Of a stretch of DNA of 20,253 bases, positions 1-7,361 are shown in pieces. This DNA comes from Wenzhouxiangella sp. (GTDB lineage: Bacteria; Pseudomonadota; Gammaproteobacteria; Xanthomonadales; Wenzhouxiangellaceae). The translations under genes were made by a program, and so were the position numbers. The stretch spans positions 1 through 20,253 of the forward strand of contig JAASTB010000011.1 of the NCBI GenBank assembly GCA_021767625.1. The letters are read 5' to 3'. The stretch's first letter is position 1. The number at the start of each line of letters is the position of its first letter. The notes under the pieces were generated by a model, which saw only the letters and a list, made by a program, of their open reading frames with translations, was not told where the DNA came from and did no database searches.

Positions 1-1083
1 AGGCTGCGCGAGCGGCGACCGGACATCGAACTGGCGGGCGTGGCCGGCGAGGCCATGCGCGCCGCCGGCGTCGAGGCCTGGTTCGACCTGGACGAACTCA
101 ACGTCATGGGCCTCACCGAGGTGCTCAAGCACCTGCCCCGGCTGTTCAGATTTCGCAGCCGGCTCAGGCAGCGAATCCTCGAATGGGGTCCAGACGCCTT
201 CGTCGGCATCGACGCGCCCGATTTCAACCTCGGCCTCGCCCGACACCTTCGTCGCCGGGGCCAGCGCACGGTGCAGTACGTCGCCCCCACCGTCTGGGCC
301 TGGCGGCCCGGACGAGCCGCCTCGGTCGCCCGCGCCACCGACTTGCTGCTGACCCTGTTTCCCTTCGAACCGGCCCTGTTCCGGGCCCACGGCCTGGCCA
401 GCCGCTTCGTCGGCCACCCGCTGGCCGACGAAATTTCGGCCTCCCCGCCCCTGCTCGAGCAGCGCCGGGCCGCCCGCGGCGATCGCCCGCCGCGAATCGC
501 CCTGCTGCCCGGCAGCCGCCGCGGCGAGATCGAGCGCCACGCCGCGCTGCTGGGCGAAACAGCGGCCTGGCTGCGCAAGCAGCGGCCGGAGCTGCAGCTG
601 ACCATGCTGCTGGCCCGCGAGGCGCATCGTCCCCTGGTCGAGGCGCTCGCCGGCGAATCCCTGGGCGAAGCGGACGTTCGGATCGTCTGCTCACGCACGC
701 GCGAGGGCCTGGCGGAAGCCGACGCGGCCATCAGCGCGTCGGGCACCGCGACGCTGGAGGCCTTCCTGCTCGAGTGCCCGCTGGTGGTCTACTACCGGCT
801 CGCGCCGGCCACTTACTGGCTGCTGCGCGGCCTGCGGCTGGTGCGCTCTCAGTTCATCGCCCTGCCCAACATCCTGCAGGGGCGTGCGCTCGTGCCGGAA
901 TTCGTGCAGGAACAAGCCCGGCCCGAGGCACTCGGAAGCGAGGCGCTGGGCTGGATCGACGACGCGTCGCGCCTGGCCGCCTACCAGGAGGCGGCCGGCC
1001 GGTGCCGGCGCGAACTGGCTGCCGGCGCCAGCGATAATGCCGCCCAGGCCCTGCTCGAGCTGATCGGCCATGGCAGCGATTGA
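1..1083 (+). CDS. lpxB: Lipid-A-disaccharide synthase, 5' end cut by window
   Basis: LpxB (glycosyltransferase family 19) condenses UDP-2,3-diacylglucosamine with lipid X to form the tetra-acyl disaccharide precursor of lipid A at the inner membrane. The frame is open from base 1; a GTG at 40 is only an internal codon, because the upstream residues (RLRERRPDIELAGVAG) still match the family. Visible family signatures are the VMGLTEVL stretch, VGIDAPDFN, the VAPTVWAWR block, FPFEPALF, the FVGHPLAD stretch, LLPGSRRGEI (sugar-nucleotide binding) and a late SGTATLEAF block. About 360 residues are present, against about 380 in E. coli, so only the first 20-25, with the GExSGD motif, are missing. 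The stop overlaps the start of rnhB by 14 bases, as in the usual lpxA-lpxB-rnhB cluster. Confidence 0.96.
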   Translation, partial: RLRERRPDIELAGVAGEAMRAAGVEAWFDLDELNVMGLTEVLKHLPRLFRFRSRLRQRILEWGPDAFVGIDAPDFNLGLARHLRRRGQRTVQYVAPTVWAWRPGRAASVARATDLLLTLFPFEPALFRAHGLASRFVGHPLADEISASPPLLEQRRAARGDRPPRIALLPGSRRGEIERHAALLGETAAWLRKQRPELQLTMLLAREAHRPLVEALAGESLGEADVRIVCSRTREGLAEADAAISASGTATLEAFLLECPLVVYYRLAPATYWLLRGLRLVRSQFIALPNILQGRALVPEFVQEQARPEALGSEALGWIDDASRLAAYQEAAGRCRRELAAGASDNAAQALLELIGHGSD

Positions 1084-1657
1084 CGTCTGCAGCGGGCCGA
1101 TCGCCGGTGTCGACGAGGCCGGCCGGGGACCATTGGCCGGTCCGGTCGTCGCCGCCGCCGTGATCCTCGATCCGCATCGGCCCATCAGCGGGCTGGCGGA
1201 TTCCAAGAAACTCTCCGCGCCGCGCCGCGAATTCCTTGCCGACGCCGTGCGCGAACGCGCCATCGCCTGGGGCATCGCGGTCGTGGAGCCGGCCGACATC
1301 GATCGCCTCAACATCCTCCAGGCCACCTTCCGGGCGATGCGCGGGGCGCTCGACGCGCTCGGCACCGATCCGGTCCTGGTGCGCATCGACGGCAACCGCT
1401 CGCCCGAACTGCCCTGGCCGGTCCAGACCGTGGTCGGGGGCGACGGCCTCGACCGCGCCATCTCGGCGGCCAGCATCCTGGCCAAGGTGCACCGCGACGC
1501 GCTGATGCTCGAGCTGCACCAGCAGTGGCCGCACTACGGCTTCGACCGCCACAAGGGCTACCCGACCGCCGCCCACCTGGCCGCCCTCGAGGCCCACGGG
1601 CCCTGCCCCGCCCACCGCCGCAGTTTCCGCCCCGTTTTTCAGGCCAGCCTCTTCTGA
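1070..1657 (+). CDS. rnhB: Ribonuclease HII
   Basis: RNase HII cleaves RNA in RNA/DNA hybrids and starts ribonucleotide excision by cutting 5' of single ribonucleotides embedded in DNA; it is cytoplasmic. The 195-residue product has the usual length. All four acidic active-site residues are visible: D15 and E16 in GVDEAGRG, D107 in RIDGNR and D125 in GGDGLDRAISAASILAKV. The HKGYPTAAH block near residue 161 is also typical. The ATG at 1070 lies inside the end of lpxB with no strong Shine-Dalgarno, which suggests translational coupling. In many gammaproteobacteria dnaE follows; here the operon seems to end and an unrelated promoter begins about 30 bases after the stop. Confidence 0.97.
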   Translation: MAAIDVCSGPIAGVDEAGRGPLAGPVVAAAVILDPHRPISGLADSKKLSAPRREFLADAVRERAIAWGIAVVEPADIDRLNILQATFRAMRGALDALGTDPVLVRIDGNRSPELPWPVQTVVGGDGLDRAISAASILAKVHRDALMLELHQQWPHYGFDRHKGYPTAAHLAALEAHGPCPAHRRSFRPVFQASLF

Positions 1658-1688
1658 TTCGCCCGGCGGGCGCTCTCATCGCCGGTGG

Positions 1689-1704
1689 CGCGATTTGAAT
1701 CGCG
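1689..1704. promoter_or_regulatory. 16-base palindrome over a -35 element (possible operator)
   Basis: CGCGATTTGAATCGCG has two perfect 7-base arms around a TG centre. It covers the -35 hexamer (TTGAAT) of the promoter proposed for the downstream hydrolase gene, which is where a repressor or activator could act. It could also be a short hairpin after rnhB, but no T-run follows. The protein that would bind is unknown. Confidence 0.4.
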
Positions 1705-1724
1705 TCACACAAGTGGGTTATTGT
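1695..1724 (+). promoter_or_regulatory. Putative sigma-70 promoter of hydrolase/DUF4785 pair
   Basis: TTGAAT (1695-1700) and TATTGT (1719-1724) are separated by 18 bases. Each matches the consensus at 4 to 5 positions. Transcription would start near 1731, leaving a leader of about 35-40 bases with a strong GAGGAG ribosome site at 1755-1760, seven bases before the ATG at 1768. Found by eye only. Confidence 0.4.
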
Positions 1725-1767
1725 CAAGAAGGGGACTGTAACCACAATCAAAGAGAGGAGATCCCGC

Positions 1768-2628
1768 ATGACCCGAATGATGCGAATCGTCGTGGCGCTT
1801 CTTGCGCTACTGACATTCGGTTCCGTATGGAGCGCCACGGGCGTGGCCTTCGTGCACGGCACCGGCAATCAATCCGACGCCTACAACGACTACTGGACCG
1901 GGGACATGGTCAACTCGGTCCGCCAGGGCCTGCCCAACAGCTCGAACTACGTGGTGATCAACTGCCAGTTCGAGGAATACATGTGGACCTCCGGCGCGGC
2001 CGGTTGCCTGGCCGGCCAACTCCACAATTTCATCACCAGCCGCGGCATCGACGACCTTGTCGTGATCACGCACTCCAACGGCGGCAACGTGATGCGCTGG
2101 ATCCTGTCGAACCCCACCTGGGACAGCCGCTACCCGGCGATCATCGATTCCATCCGCTGGGTCAACGCCGTCGCCCCCTCCAGCCTGGGCACGCCGCTGG
2201 CCGACGCGGTCATGCAGGGCAACGTGTTCGAGGCCTCGCTGGGATGGCTGCTGGGCTACCAGAGCGATGCGGTGCGCATGCAGCAGCAAAGCTGGATGCA
2301 GAGCTACAACGCCAACTGGCTGCTGGGGACGGCCGGTCGGCCCTCGCTGCCGGTCGGCTTCTGGAACGTCGTCGGCACCGACGTCAAGTCCGGGATCTTC
2401 AGCGGTAACGCCTACTGCGGCGGCTATCAGTACCAGGTCGGCCTGGAAATCACCCAGAACTGGCTCGACGACTGCTCCGACGGCTTCCTGGAGTGTTCCA
2501 GCCAGAACGGCGCCGGTTCGCTGTGGTTCTACGACCACTGGCGCACCAACAGCGATCGCGTGCTCTCGCACCACCAGAGCCGCCGGGACTGCTTCGGTCT
2601 CGACACCATCCTGCGCAACGACCTGTGA
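1768..2628 (+). CDS. Secreted alpha/beta-hydrolase (lipase/esterase-like)
   Basis: A 286-residue exported protein. The N-terminus is a signal peptide (basic MTRMMR, then a hydrophobic run, likely cut after VWSA near residue 23). The first strand gives FVHGTG (H30-G31), the usual oxyanion-hole HG of lipases. ITHSNGG places a candidate nucleophile at S103, in a THSNG elbow instead of canonical GxSxG. Candidate acid and histidine residues are D238 and H268/H269, in the right order. Six cysteines (66, 80, 217, 236, 243, 275) fit disulfides in the periplasm or outside the cell. Start and ribosome site (GAGGAG) are clear. It lies 17 bases before the DUF4785-like gene and is probably co-transcribed. 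The fold call is fairly safe; the substrate (lipid, ester or polyester) is not determined. Confidence 0.75.
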   Translation: MTRMMRIVVALLALLTFGSVWSATGVAFVHGTGNQSDAYNDYWTGDMVNSVRQGLPNSSNYVVINCQFEEYMWTSGAAGCLAGQLHNFITSRGIDDLVVITHSNGGNVMRWILSNPTWDSRYPAIIDSIRWVNAVAPSSLGTPLADAVMQGNVFEASLGWLLGYQSDAVRMQQQSWMQSYNANWLLGTAGRPSLPVGFWNVVGTDVKSGIFSGNAYCGGYQYQVGLEITQNWLDDCSDGFLECSSQNGAGSLWFYDHWRTNSDRVLSHHQSRRDCFGLDTILRNDL

Positions 2629-2645
2629 ACCGAATGGGAGCCGAC

Positions 2646-3932
2646 ATGAAAAAGTTCACCACCATTTCCGCCCTGCTGCCGGCCCTCGCGCTGGCCGCAG
2701 GCACCGCTTCCGCTGCCGGGCCGGCCGAATGGGCGCCGCCGGGCGGCGACGACCTTCGCATCGAGAGCCTGCCGGCGACCGTCCCGGCCGCCCCGCCGAG
2801 CCGTCACGTCGAATCGCAGCCGGTCAGCTACGCCTGGCCGCTGACCATCGACCGCAGCGCGCCGGCGCCCGCCGGACCCGCCATGGAAAGCCGGGAGTAC
2901 TGGGTCGACACCACCGGACGCGGCCTTGAACAGGGGCTGAAACTGCCGCTGAGTTCGGCCGGCGCCATCGTCCGGATTTCCGCCCTGCACGCCGACACCG
3001 GGCTGCTGCTCGACGCCGAACGACTGCAGCTCAGCGTCGACGGCCAGACAATCCCGACCACCCGCGAAGCCGGCGGCATCGAAGTGCTCGGCGGCGCCGA
3101 CCTGCAGGCCCAGGGCATGCAGGTACCGACCGACACGCTGGCCTTCCGCCTGCCGCAGCGGGGGCAACCCGACGCCCTGCGGCTGCAGATGGCCGGCGCA
3201 CCGGCCGGCCAGGCGCTGGTCGTTCACGTCTTCGAGCCCGAAAGCCAGTGGGTGGGCCGGCTCGCGGCGAACCATCACAACTACCTGGCCGGCAACGACA
3301 TAGCGCTCGACGTCGGCCTGGTCAAGGGTGATGAGCGCTTTGCGCCCGACTCGATCCAGGCCGTGCTGGTCAGCCCGGACGCCGCGCATTCCTGGCCCCT
3401 GGAGGTCACCGATGAGGGCTTCGGCCTGAAAGGCATGGCGCCGCAGGACCTGCCGGACGCCGGCGAGGGCCTCTACGAAGTCCACGCCTACCTGCAGGGC
3501 CGCCAGGGCGACAACATGATCCGACGCGACCTCAAGGTGGCGTTGAATATCGCCGCACCCACGGCCAGGCTGACCGATCGCATCGCCAGCAACGGCAGCG
3601 CCGGCCTGGCGATCGACCTCGGCGTGGAAGTGGCCGCGGCCGGCCGCTACCAGGTGTCCGGTCAAGTCTGGGGCACGGCCGGGGACGGCACGCTGCGCCC
3701 GCTCGCGATGGCGCAGACCGCAGCCGTGCTCGAACCGGGCGAGGGCCAGTTGCGGCTGGACGTTCCCGCCGATCTGGTGCTGGAGTCCGGTCTTTCCGCA
3801 CCGTTCAAGGTGCGTGAAGTGCGGTTGCTCGACCAGGGCCGCATGGCCGTCCTGGAAACGCGCAACCGCGGCTTCACCGTGAACCGCGATTCGGGCGGGC
3901 CGCGCAGGCCCTTCGACACGATCGAGCAGTAA
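2646..3932 (+). CDS. Exported DUF4785-like protein
   Basis: The start is placed at ATG 2646, after GGGAG at 2636-2640; in-frame codons upstream run into the previous gene. The 428-residue product begins with a clean signal peptide (MKKFTT, hydrophobic core, cut after GTASA, about residue 23). The mature part is rich in Pro, Ala, Gly and short beta-type segments, with no cysteine and no catalytic motif that I can see. It resembles the DUF4785 family, exported proteins with immunoglobulin-like beta domains found in Legionella and Xanthomonadales relatives; I recall this by style and did not search. Its place directly behind a secreted hydrolase suggests a partner, stabiliser or surface-binding role, but this is inference. 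The C-terminus is proline- and arginine-rich and lacks a sorting signal. Confidence 0.65.
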   Translation: MKKFTTISALLPALALAAGTASAAGPAEWAPPGGDDLRIESLPATVPAAPPSRHVESQPVSYAWPLTIDRSAPAPAGPAMESREYWVDTTGRGLEQGLKLPLSSAGAIVRISALHADTGLLLDAERLQLSVDGQTIPTTREAGGIEVLGGADLQAQGMQVPTDTLAFRLPQRGQPDALRLQMAGAPAGQALVVHVFEPESQWVGRLAANHHNYLAGNDIALDVGLVKGDERFAPDSIQAVLVSPDAAHSWPLEVTDEGFGLKGMAPQDLPDAGEGLYEVHAYLQGRQGDNMIRRDLKVALNIAAPTARLTDRIASNGSAGLAIDLGVEVAAAGRYQVSGQVWGTAGDGTLRPLAMAQTAAVLEPGEGQLRLDVPADLVLESGLSAPFKVREVRLLDQGRMAVLETRNRGFTVNRDSGGPRRPFDTIEQ

Positions 3933-3954
3933 ACCGCCCGATCAGACGCGAACC

Positions 3955-3990
3955 GCGACCGGCCGGCCACTGCGCCGGCCGGTCGCATTT
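3955..3990 (+). terminator. Strong hairpin between convergent genes
   Basis: A perfect 13-base stem (3955-3967 with 3974-3986; GCGACCGGCCGGC and its complement) encloses a six-base loop, followed by ATTTA. It sits 22 bases after the DUF4785-like stop and before the end of the opposing acylphosphatase gene. The T-run is short, so it is a modest intrinsic terminator; the symmetric stem could serve both strands. Confidence 0.6.
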
Positions 3991-4023
3991 ACGAATACCG
4001 AAGAACGGCGGCCTTGCCGCGCC

Positions 4024-4299
4024 TCAGCCCGTCGAGAATCCCCGCGAAACCGATGCTGGCGCCTCGGCGCGTTCCACGCTGTCGACGCGCGCCGCCTCGG
4101 GCCCTTCCTGCAGCCAGCGCTCCAGCTCGTCGAGCGCCGAAGCGGGACCGGAGGCGACGACCTCGACGCGGCCGTCGGCCAGATTGAGCGCATGGCCCGA
4201 CAGGCCCAGGGGTTCGGCCTGGCGGCGCGTGGACTCACGGAAGAACACCCCCTGGACGCGTCCGGAAATCAGCCACTTTCGCGTATCACTCTCGCTCAT
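4024..4299 (-). CDS. acyP: Acylphosphatase
   Basis: A small cytoplasmic enzyme that hydrolyses carboxyl-phosphate bonds, for example in acetyl-phosphate or 1,3-bisphosphoglycerate. The 91 residues match the family length. The signature SGRVQGVFFRESTRRQA carries catalytic R21, and HALNLADGRVEV carries catalytic N39. The start overlaps the end of the thioredoxin gene by 14 bases, making it the last gene of a yihY-thioredoxin-acyP operon. From memory, Pseudomonas aeruginosa keeps a very similar neighbourhood (PA0950-PA0954). Confidence 0.95.
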   Translation of the reverse strand: MSESDTRKWLISGRVQGVFFRESTRRQAEPLGLSGHALNLADGRVEVVASGPASALDELERWLQEGPEAARVDSVERAEAPASVSRGFSTG

Positions 4300-4735
4300 C
4301 GATCCTCTCCGTGATCATTTCGCTGGTGACCGGTCCGAGCCAGGTCTCGACAAGGGCCCCGCTGCCGTCGATCAGGTGCGTGGTCGGCAACACGCGCGGC
4401 GGACCCAGGTCGGCCGGCGGGTCGTAGACATCCACGACCAGGATGGGATAGCTGGCCGGGTAGGACTCGAGAAAGGCCTCGAAATCCGCCGGCTCCGTAT
4501 CCTCGAAAGCCAGCCCGAGCACCGTGACGTCGTCGCGGCTGTCGTGAAGCTCGGACAGATCGGGAATCTCTTTGCGGCAAGGCTTGCACCAGGTCGCCCA
4601 GAAGTTGACCACCACCCACTGCCCCCGGTAGTCGGACAGGCGCTGGGACTCGCCGTCGAGCGCGGGCAGCTCGAAGTCCAGTTCGGCGAGCGCCGGCCCG
4701 GCCAGAAGGGTGAGCGCAAGCAATGCAAACCTCAT
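4286..4735 (-). CDS. TlpA-type periplasmic thioredoxin
   Basis: A 149-residue exported thioredoxin-fold protein of the TlpA/ResA class (AhpC-TSA/Redoxin superfamily), expected to act on protein disulfides in the periplasm. A signal peptide (MRFALLALTLLAGPALA) precedes the fold. NFWATWCKPC gives the redox pair C50 and C53, and the cis-proline is P117 in RVLPTTHLID. The true start is ATG 4735, after an AGGAG ribosome site; an open frame runs on upstream to 5932 but lies antiparallel to no homology and within yihY in another frame. The ATG overlaps the yihY stop (ATGA). The exact partner is unknown. Confidence 0.92.
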   Translation of the reverse strand: MRFALLALTLLAGPALAELDFELPALDGESQRLSDYRGQWVVVNFWATWCKPCRKEIPDLSELHDSRDDVTVLGLAFEDTEPADFEAFLESYPASYPILVVDVYDPPADLGPPRVLPTTHLIDGSGALVETWLGPVTSEMITERIDERE

Positions 4736-6066
4736 GAAAGTTCTCCTCGCTGAAACTTGAGCAATGACTTGACCGTTCGGTTCATGGCGGGTCGCCCGGC
4801 CTCGTCGACGGCCGCGAGACTCTCGACCAGGGCGCGATCCCAGTGGCTTTCCACGGGCACCGACCGCAATTCGCCGATGGGAAGTATGAACGGACCGGCT
4901 CGGTAGAGTTCCCCCAGCGTGACGTCCTCGAGATCGGTCGAGAGCAGCCAGTCGCCGTTGTCGTCGGCATGGATGAATCCCGCCGTGTGGAACCAGCCGA
5001 GGATGCGGCCGATCTGCGAATCGCTCGCCGCCGGTTCGCGCGAGAGGAGATCGGGCTGCGACAGTGCGCGCCCCTGGCGCTGCGCGTGCCAGAAATGACC
5101 CAGCAGGCGCATGGCCAGGACCAGCTCGTGCCGACTCGACCAGCGCCAGTCGCTCTTGCGGTAGTTGAAGGTGGTCAGGGCCGCGGCCACGCTGGCGCCG
5201 AGCAGGACGACCACCCAGGAGACGTAGATCCAGACCAGGAAGATGGGCACGGCGGCCAGGGCGCCGTAGAGTTTTTCGTAGGTCGGGAAGTGGGTCACGT
5301 ACAGTACGAAACCGAACTTGGCCAGCTCGAACAGGACCGCCGAAATGAACGCACCGGCCAGCGCGTGCCGAAAGCGTACGCGCCGGTTGGGCACGACCAG
5401 GAAAACAAGTGCGAAGCTGATCAGCGCGACCAGGAAGGGCGTGAAGCCGAGAAAGAACTCCTGCAGCGCGCCACCGACGGCCTGGGGTGCCAGCAGCGGC
5501 AGGGCGGCAAGGTAGGACGTCAGCGCCAGCGAACCGCCCATCAGCAGCGGCCCGAGCGTGAGCACCGACCAGTAGGTCAGCAGGCGGCCGGTGATCCCGC
5601 GCGGCTTGGCCACGCGCCAGATCCGGTTGAGGCTGCGCTCGATGGTCGACATCAGCAGCAGCGCGGTAATGATGAGAAACAGGGTGCCGGCCCCCGTCAG
5701 GCCGGCGGTTCGCTCCACGAACTGGTTGAGGTGCTCCTGGACGGCGTCGCCGGCGGCCGGCACGAAGTTGGAGAAGATGTAGCTCTCCAGCTCGTTCGCC
5801 CACTGGTCGAACACCGGGAAGGCGGAGATCACGCCCAGCATGACCGCCATCAGCGGCACGATCGCCAGCAGGCTCGTGTAGCTGAGCGAGGCCGCCGCCT
5901 CGAAGCTGCGATCCTCGCGGAAATGCCGCCACAGGTGGGCACCGAAAGCGCGCAGCCAGCCCGGATCGCCGAAGGCGTCCAGCCAGGTGGGCGCCGGCTG
6001 CGTTGACACGCCCGGCTGAGCGGGTACGCTACCCTTCCCTTCGTCGCGAGTCTCGGATGATTTCAT
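4732..6066 (-). CDS. yihY: YihY/BrkB-family inner membrane protein with C-terminal domain
   Basis: A polytopic inner-membrane protein of the YihY/virulence factor BrkB family (UPF0761), long mislabelled as ribonuclease BN; its transport role is not settled. The membrane part (about residues 55-300) carries the family blocks SLSYTSLLAIVPL, ALLLMSTIERSLNRIW, LTYWSVLTLGPLL, FELAKFGFVLYV and PIFLVWIYVSWVVVLLGA, giving about six helices. A soluble C-terminal part of about 140 residues, absent from E. coli YihY (about 290 aa), looks like a winged-helix segment. The first 30 residues are low-complexity. The start is uncertain: ATG 6066, ATG 6072 and GTG 6009 are in frame and none has a good ribosome site. 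ATG 6066 is preferred because it overlaps the divergent arsC start least. Confidence 0.9.
   Translation of the reverse strand: MKSSETRDEGKGSVPAQPGVSTQPAPTWLDAFGDPGWLRAFGAHLWRHFREDRSFEAAASLSYTSLLAIVPLMAVMLGVISAFPVFDQWANELESYIFSNFVPAAGDAVQEHLNQFVERTAGLTGAGTLFLIITALLLMSTIERSLNRIWRVAKPRGITGRLLTYWSVLTLGPLLMGGSLALTSYLAALPLLAPQAVGGALQEFFLGFTPFLVALISFALVFLVVPNRRVRFRHALAGAFISAVLFELAKFGFVLYVTHFPTYEKLYGALAAVPIFLVWIYVSWVVVLLGASVAAALTTFNYRKSDWRWSSRHELVLAMRLLGHFWHAQRQGRALSQPDLLSREPAASDSQIGRILGWFHTAGFIHADDNGDWLLSTDLEDVTLGELYRAGPFILPIGELRSVPVESHWDRALVESLAAVDEAGRPAMNRTVKSLLKFQRGELS
6003..6030 (+). promoter_or_regulatory. Putative promoter of arsC-wrbA-DUF2069 operon
   Basis: A perfect TTGACA (6003-6008) is followed after 16 bases by TACGCT (6025-6030), which keeps the key first, second and last positions of a -10. 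Transcription would start near 6037, 28 bases before the arsC ATG, with GGATGA at 6055-6060 as ribosome site. The element lies within the annotated N-terminal codons of the opposite gene yihY. Confidence 0.5.
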
Positions 6067-6415
6067 GTCCATCACGATTTATCACAATCCGCGTTGTTCC
6101 AAAAGCCGCCAGACCCTGGCGTTGATTCGCGAGCACGGCCTCGAACCCGAGATCGTCGAGTATCTCAAGCAACCGCCGACGCCCGATGAACTCAAGCGTA
6201 TCATCCAGCGTCTCGACGTCTCCGTGCGCGAAGTCATCCGCAGCGGGGAGGCCGAATACCGCGAGCTGGGCCTGGGCGACGAATCGCTCGACGACACGGC
6301 ACTCATCGAGGCGATCTGCGCTCATCCAAAACTGCTGCAGCGTCCGATCGTGGTGCGCGGCGACAAGGCCCGGATCGGCCGTCCGCCCGAGGCCGTCGAG
6401 GACATCCTGTCGTGA
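6065..6415 (+). CDS. yfgD: ArsC/YfgD-family arsenate reductase-like protein
   Basis: A 116-residue thioredoxin-fold protein of the ArsC family, closest by eye to E. coli YfgD. Glutaredoxin-coupled ArsC enzymes reduce arsenate to arsenite through one N-terminal cysteine. Here IYHNPRCSKSRQTL supplies C11, and the family arginines appear at R59 (REVIR), R93 (QRPIVV) and R106 (IGRPPE). There is no arsB or arsR nearby, so arsenic detoxification is not shown; the chromosomal YfgD group is only loosely tied to arsenic. The stop overlaps the GTG start of wrbA (GTGA), so the two are coupled. Confidence 0.93.
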   Translation: MSITIYHNPRCSKSRQTLALIREHGLEPEIVEYLKQPPTPDELKRIIQRLDVSVREVIRSGEAEYRELGLGDESLDDTALIEAICAHPKLLQRPIVVRGDKARIGRPPEAVEDILS

Positions 6416-7008
6416 TCGAGATCCTGGTCCTCTTCCATTCCGTGCACGGCAACACGCGCGACATGGCCCGCGAAGTCGCTCGCGGCGTGGAGTCGGTCGA
6501 CGGCTGCCAGGCACGCCTGCGCACGGTGCCGCCGGTCTCGCCGGCCGACGAGCCCGCCCGGGACATCGACGAGAGCGGCCCCGCCCGCGTCACGCGCGAG
6601 GACCTGGCCGAGTGCCACGGCCTGGCCCTGGGCAGCCCCACGCGCTTCGGCAACATGGCCGCCGCGGTCAAGTATTTCCTCGACGGCACGGGCGGCGAAT
6701 GGTTCTCGGGCACCCTGGTCGGCAAACCCGCCGGCGTCTTCACCTCGACGGCCACGATGCACGGCGGGCAGGAAGCGACGCTGCTGAGCATGATGGTGCC
6801 GCTGATCCACCACGGCATGCTCATCGTCGGCCTGCCCTACACCCTGCCGGAGCTGAGCAACACCCGCAGCGGCGGCACGCCCTACGGGCCCAGCCACGTG
6901 GCCGGCACCGATTCCGATCGCGACCTCGACGACGACGAACGACGCCTGTGCCGTGCCCTCGGCCGCCGCCTGGCCGAAATCGCCGGCCGCCTGGGAGAAA
7001 CATCATGA
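6412..7008 (+). CDS. wrbA: WrbA, FMN-dependent NAD(P)H:quinone oxidoreductase
   Basis: A flavodoxin-like cytoplasmic enzyme that reduces quinones by two electrons, avoiding semiquinone radicals. The 198-residue length is typical. The FMN phosphate loop is SVHGNT (residues 10-15), and later blocks GSPTRFGNMAAAVK, FTSTATMHGGQE and GLPYTLPELSN with GGTPYGPSHVAG are characteristic of WrbA. The start is GTG at 6412, inside the arsC stop, with GAGG about 11 bases upstream. Downstream it overlaps the DUF2069 gene (ATGA). Pairing with an ArsC-like thiol protein fits a redox-stress operon, though no regulator site beyond the shared promoter is visible. Confidence 0.96.
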   Translation: MIEILVLFHSVHGNTRDMAREVARGVESVDGCQARLRTVPPVSPADEPARDIDESGPARVTREDLAECHGLALGSPTRFGNMAAAVKYFLDGTGGEWFSGTLVGKPAGVFTSTATMHGGQEATLLSMMVPLIHHGMLIVGLPYTLPELSNTRSGGTPYGPSHVAGTDSDRDLDDDERRLCRALGRRLAEIAGRLGETS

Positions 7009-7343
7009 TGGGCCCGGGCGCCTGCCGCTGGTCGCTGCTCGGCCTGATCGCGCTCCAGCCGCTGTGGTTCGGCTGGCTGGCGCCGCCCGAACTCGTGCCG
7101 CCCTGGATGGCCATCGCCATCATGGGGCTGCCGCTGCTGGCCCTTCTGCCCTTCGTCTGGCGCCTCGGGAAAAACGCCCTGGTGGTGGCCGGCGGCCTGC
7201 TGCTCGTGCATTTCTGCCTGGCCGTGTCGGAAGCCTGGGCCAACCCGGCAGCGCGGGTTCCCGCCGTGATCCAGGTGGTGCTGATCGGTATCTACTTCAC
7301 GGCCATGTCTTCGCTGCGCTTCGGCCGTACCGACAAGCGCTGA
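7005..7343 (+). CDS. DUF2069 small inner-membrane protein
   Basis: A 112-residue membrane protein with about four hydrophobic segments (roughly residues 9-27, 33-52, 57-77 and 86-104) and a basic C-terminal tail (RFGRTDKR). It matches the DUF2069 family in size and pattern, including the LxVSEAWA motif (residues 82-89 here: AVSEAWAN). Function is unknown; in gammaproteobacteria it often follows wrbA, as here. Start ATG 7005 overlaps the wrbA stop and has GGGAG at 6993-6997. The next gene converges only 18 bases later, with no hairpin terminator in the gap. Confidence 0.85.
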   Translation: MMGPGACRWSLLGLIALQPLWFGWLAPPELVPPWMAIAIMGLPLLALLPFVWRLGKNALVVAGGLLLVHFCLAVSEAWANPAARVPAVIQVVLIGIYFTAMSSLRFGRTDKR

Positions 7344-7361
7344 CCGGGCACGCCTCGCGAC

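Noticed and set aside
4736..5932. Open frame continuing upstream of the TlpA-like start, which would make a 548-residue fusion
   Set aside because: The upstream part is an Arg/Ala/Gly-rich out-of-frame reading of yihY; the signal peptide, ribosome site and ATGA overlap fix the start at 4735.
6065..7343. Arsenic resistance operon
   Set aside because: Only a YfgD-type ArsC-like protein is present, without ArsR, ArsB, Acr3 or ArsH; its neighbours WrbA and DUF2069 point to a general redox locus.
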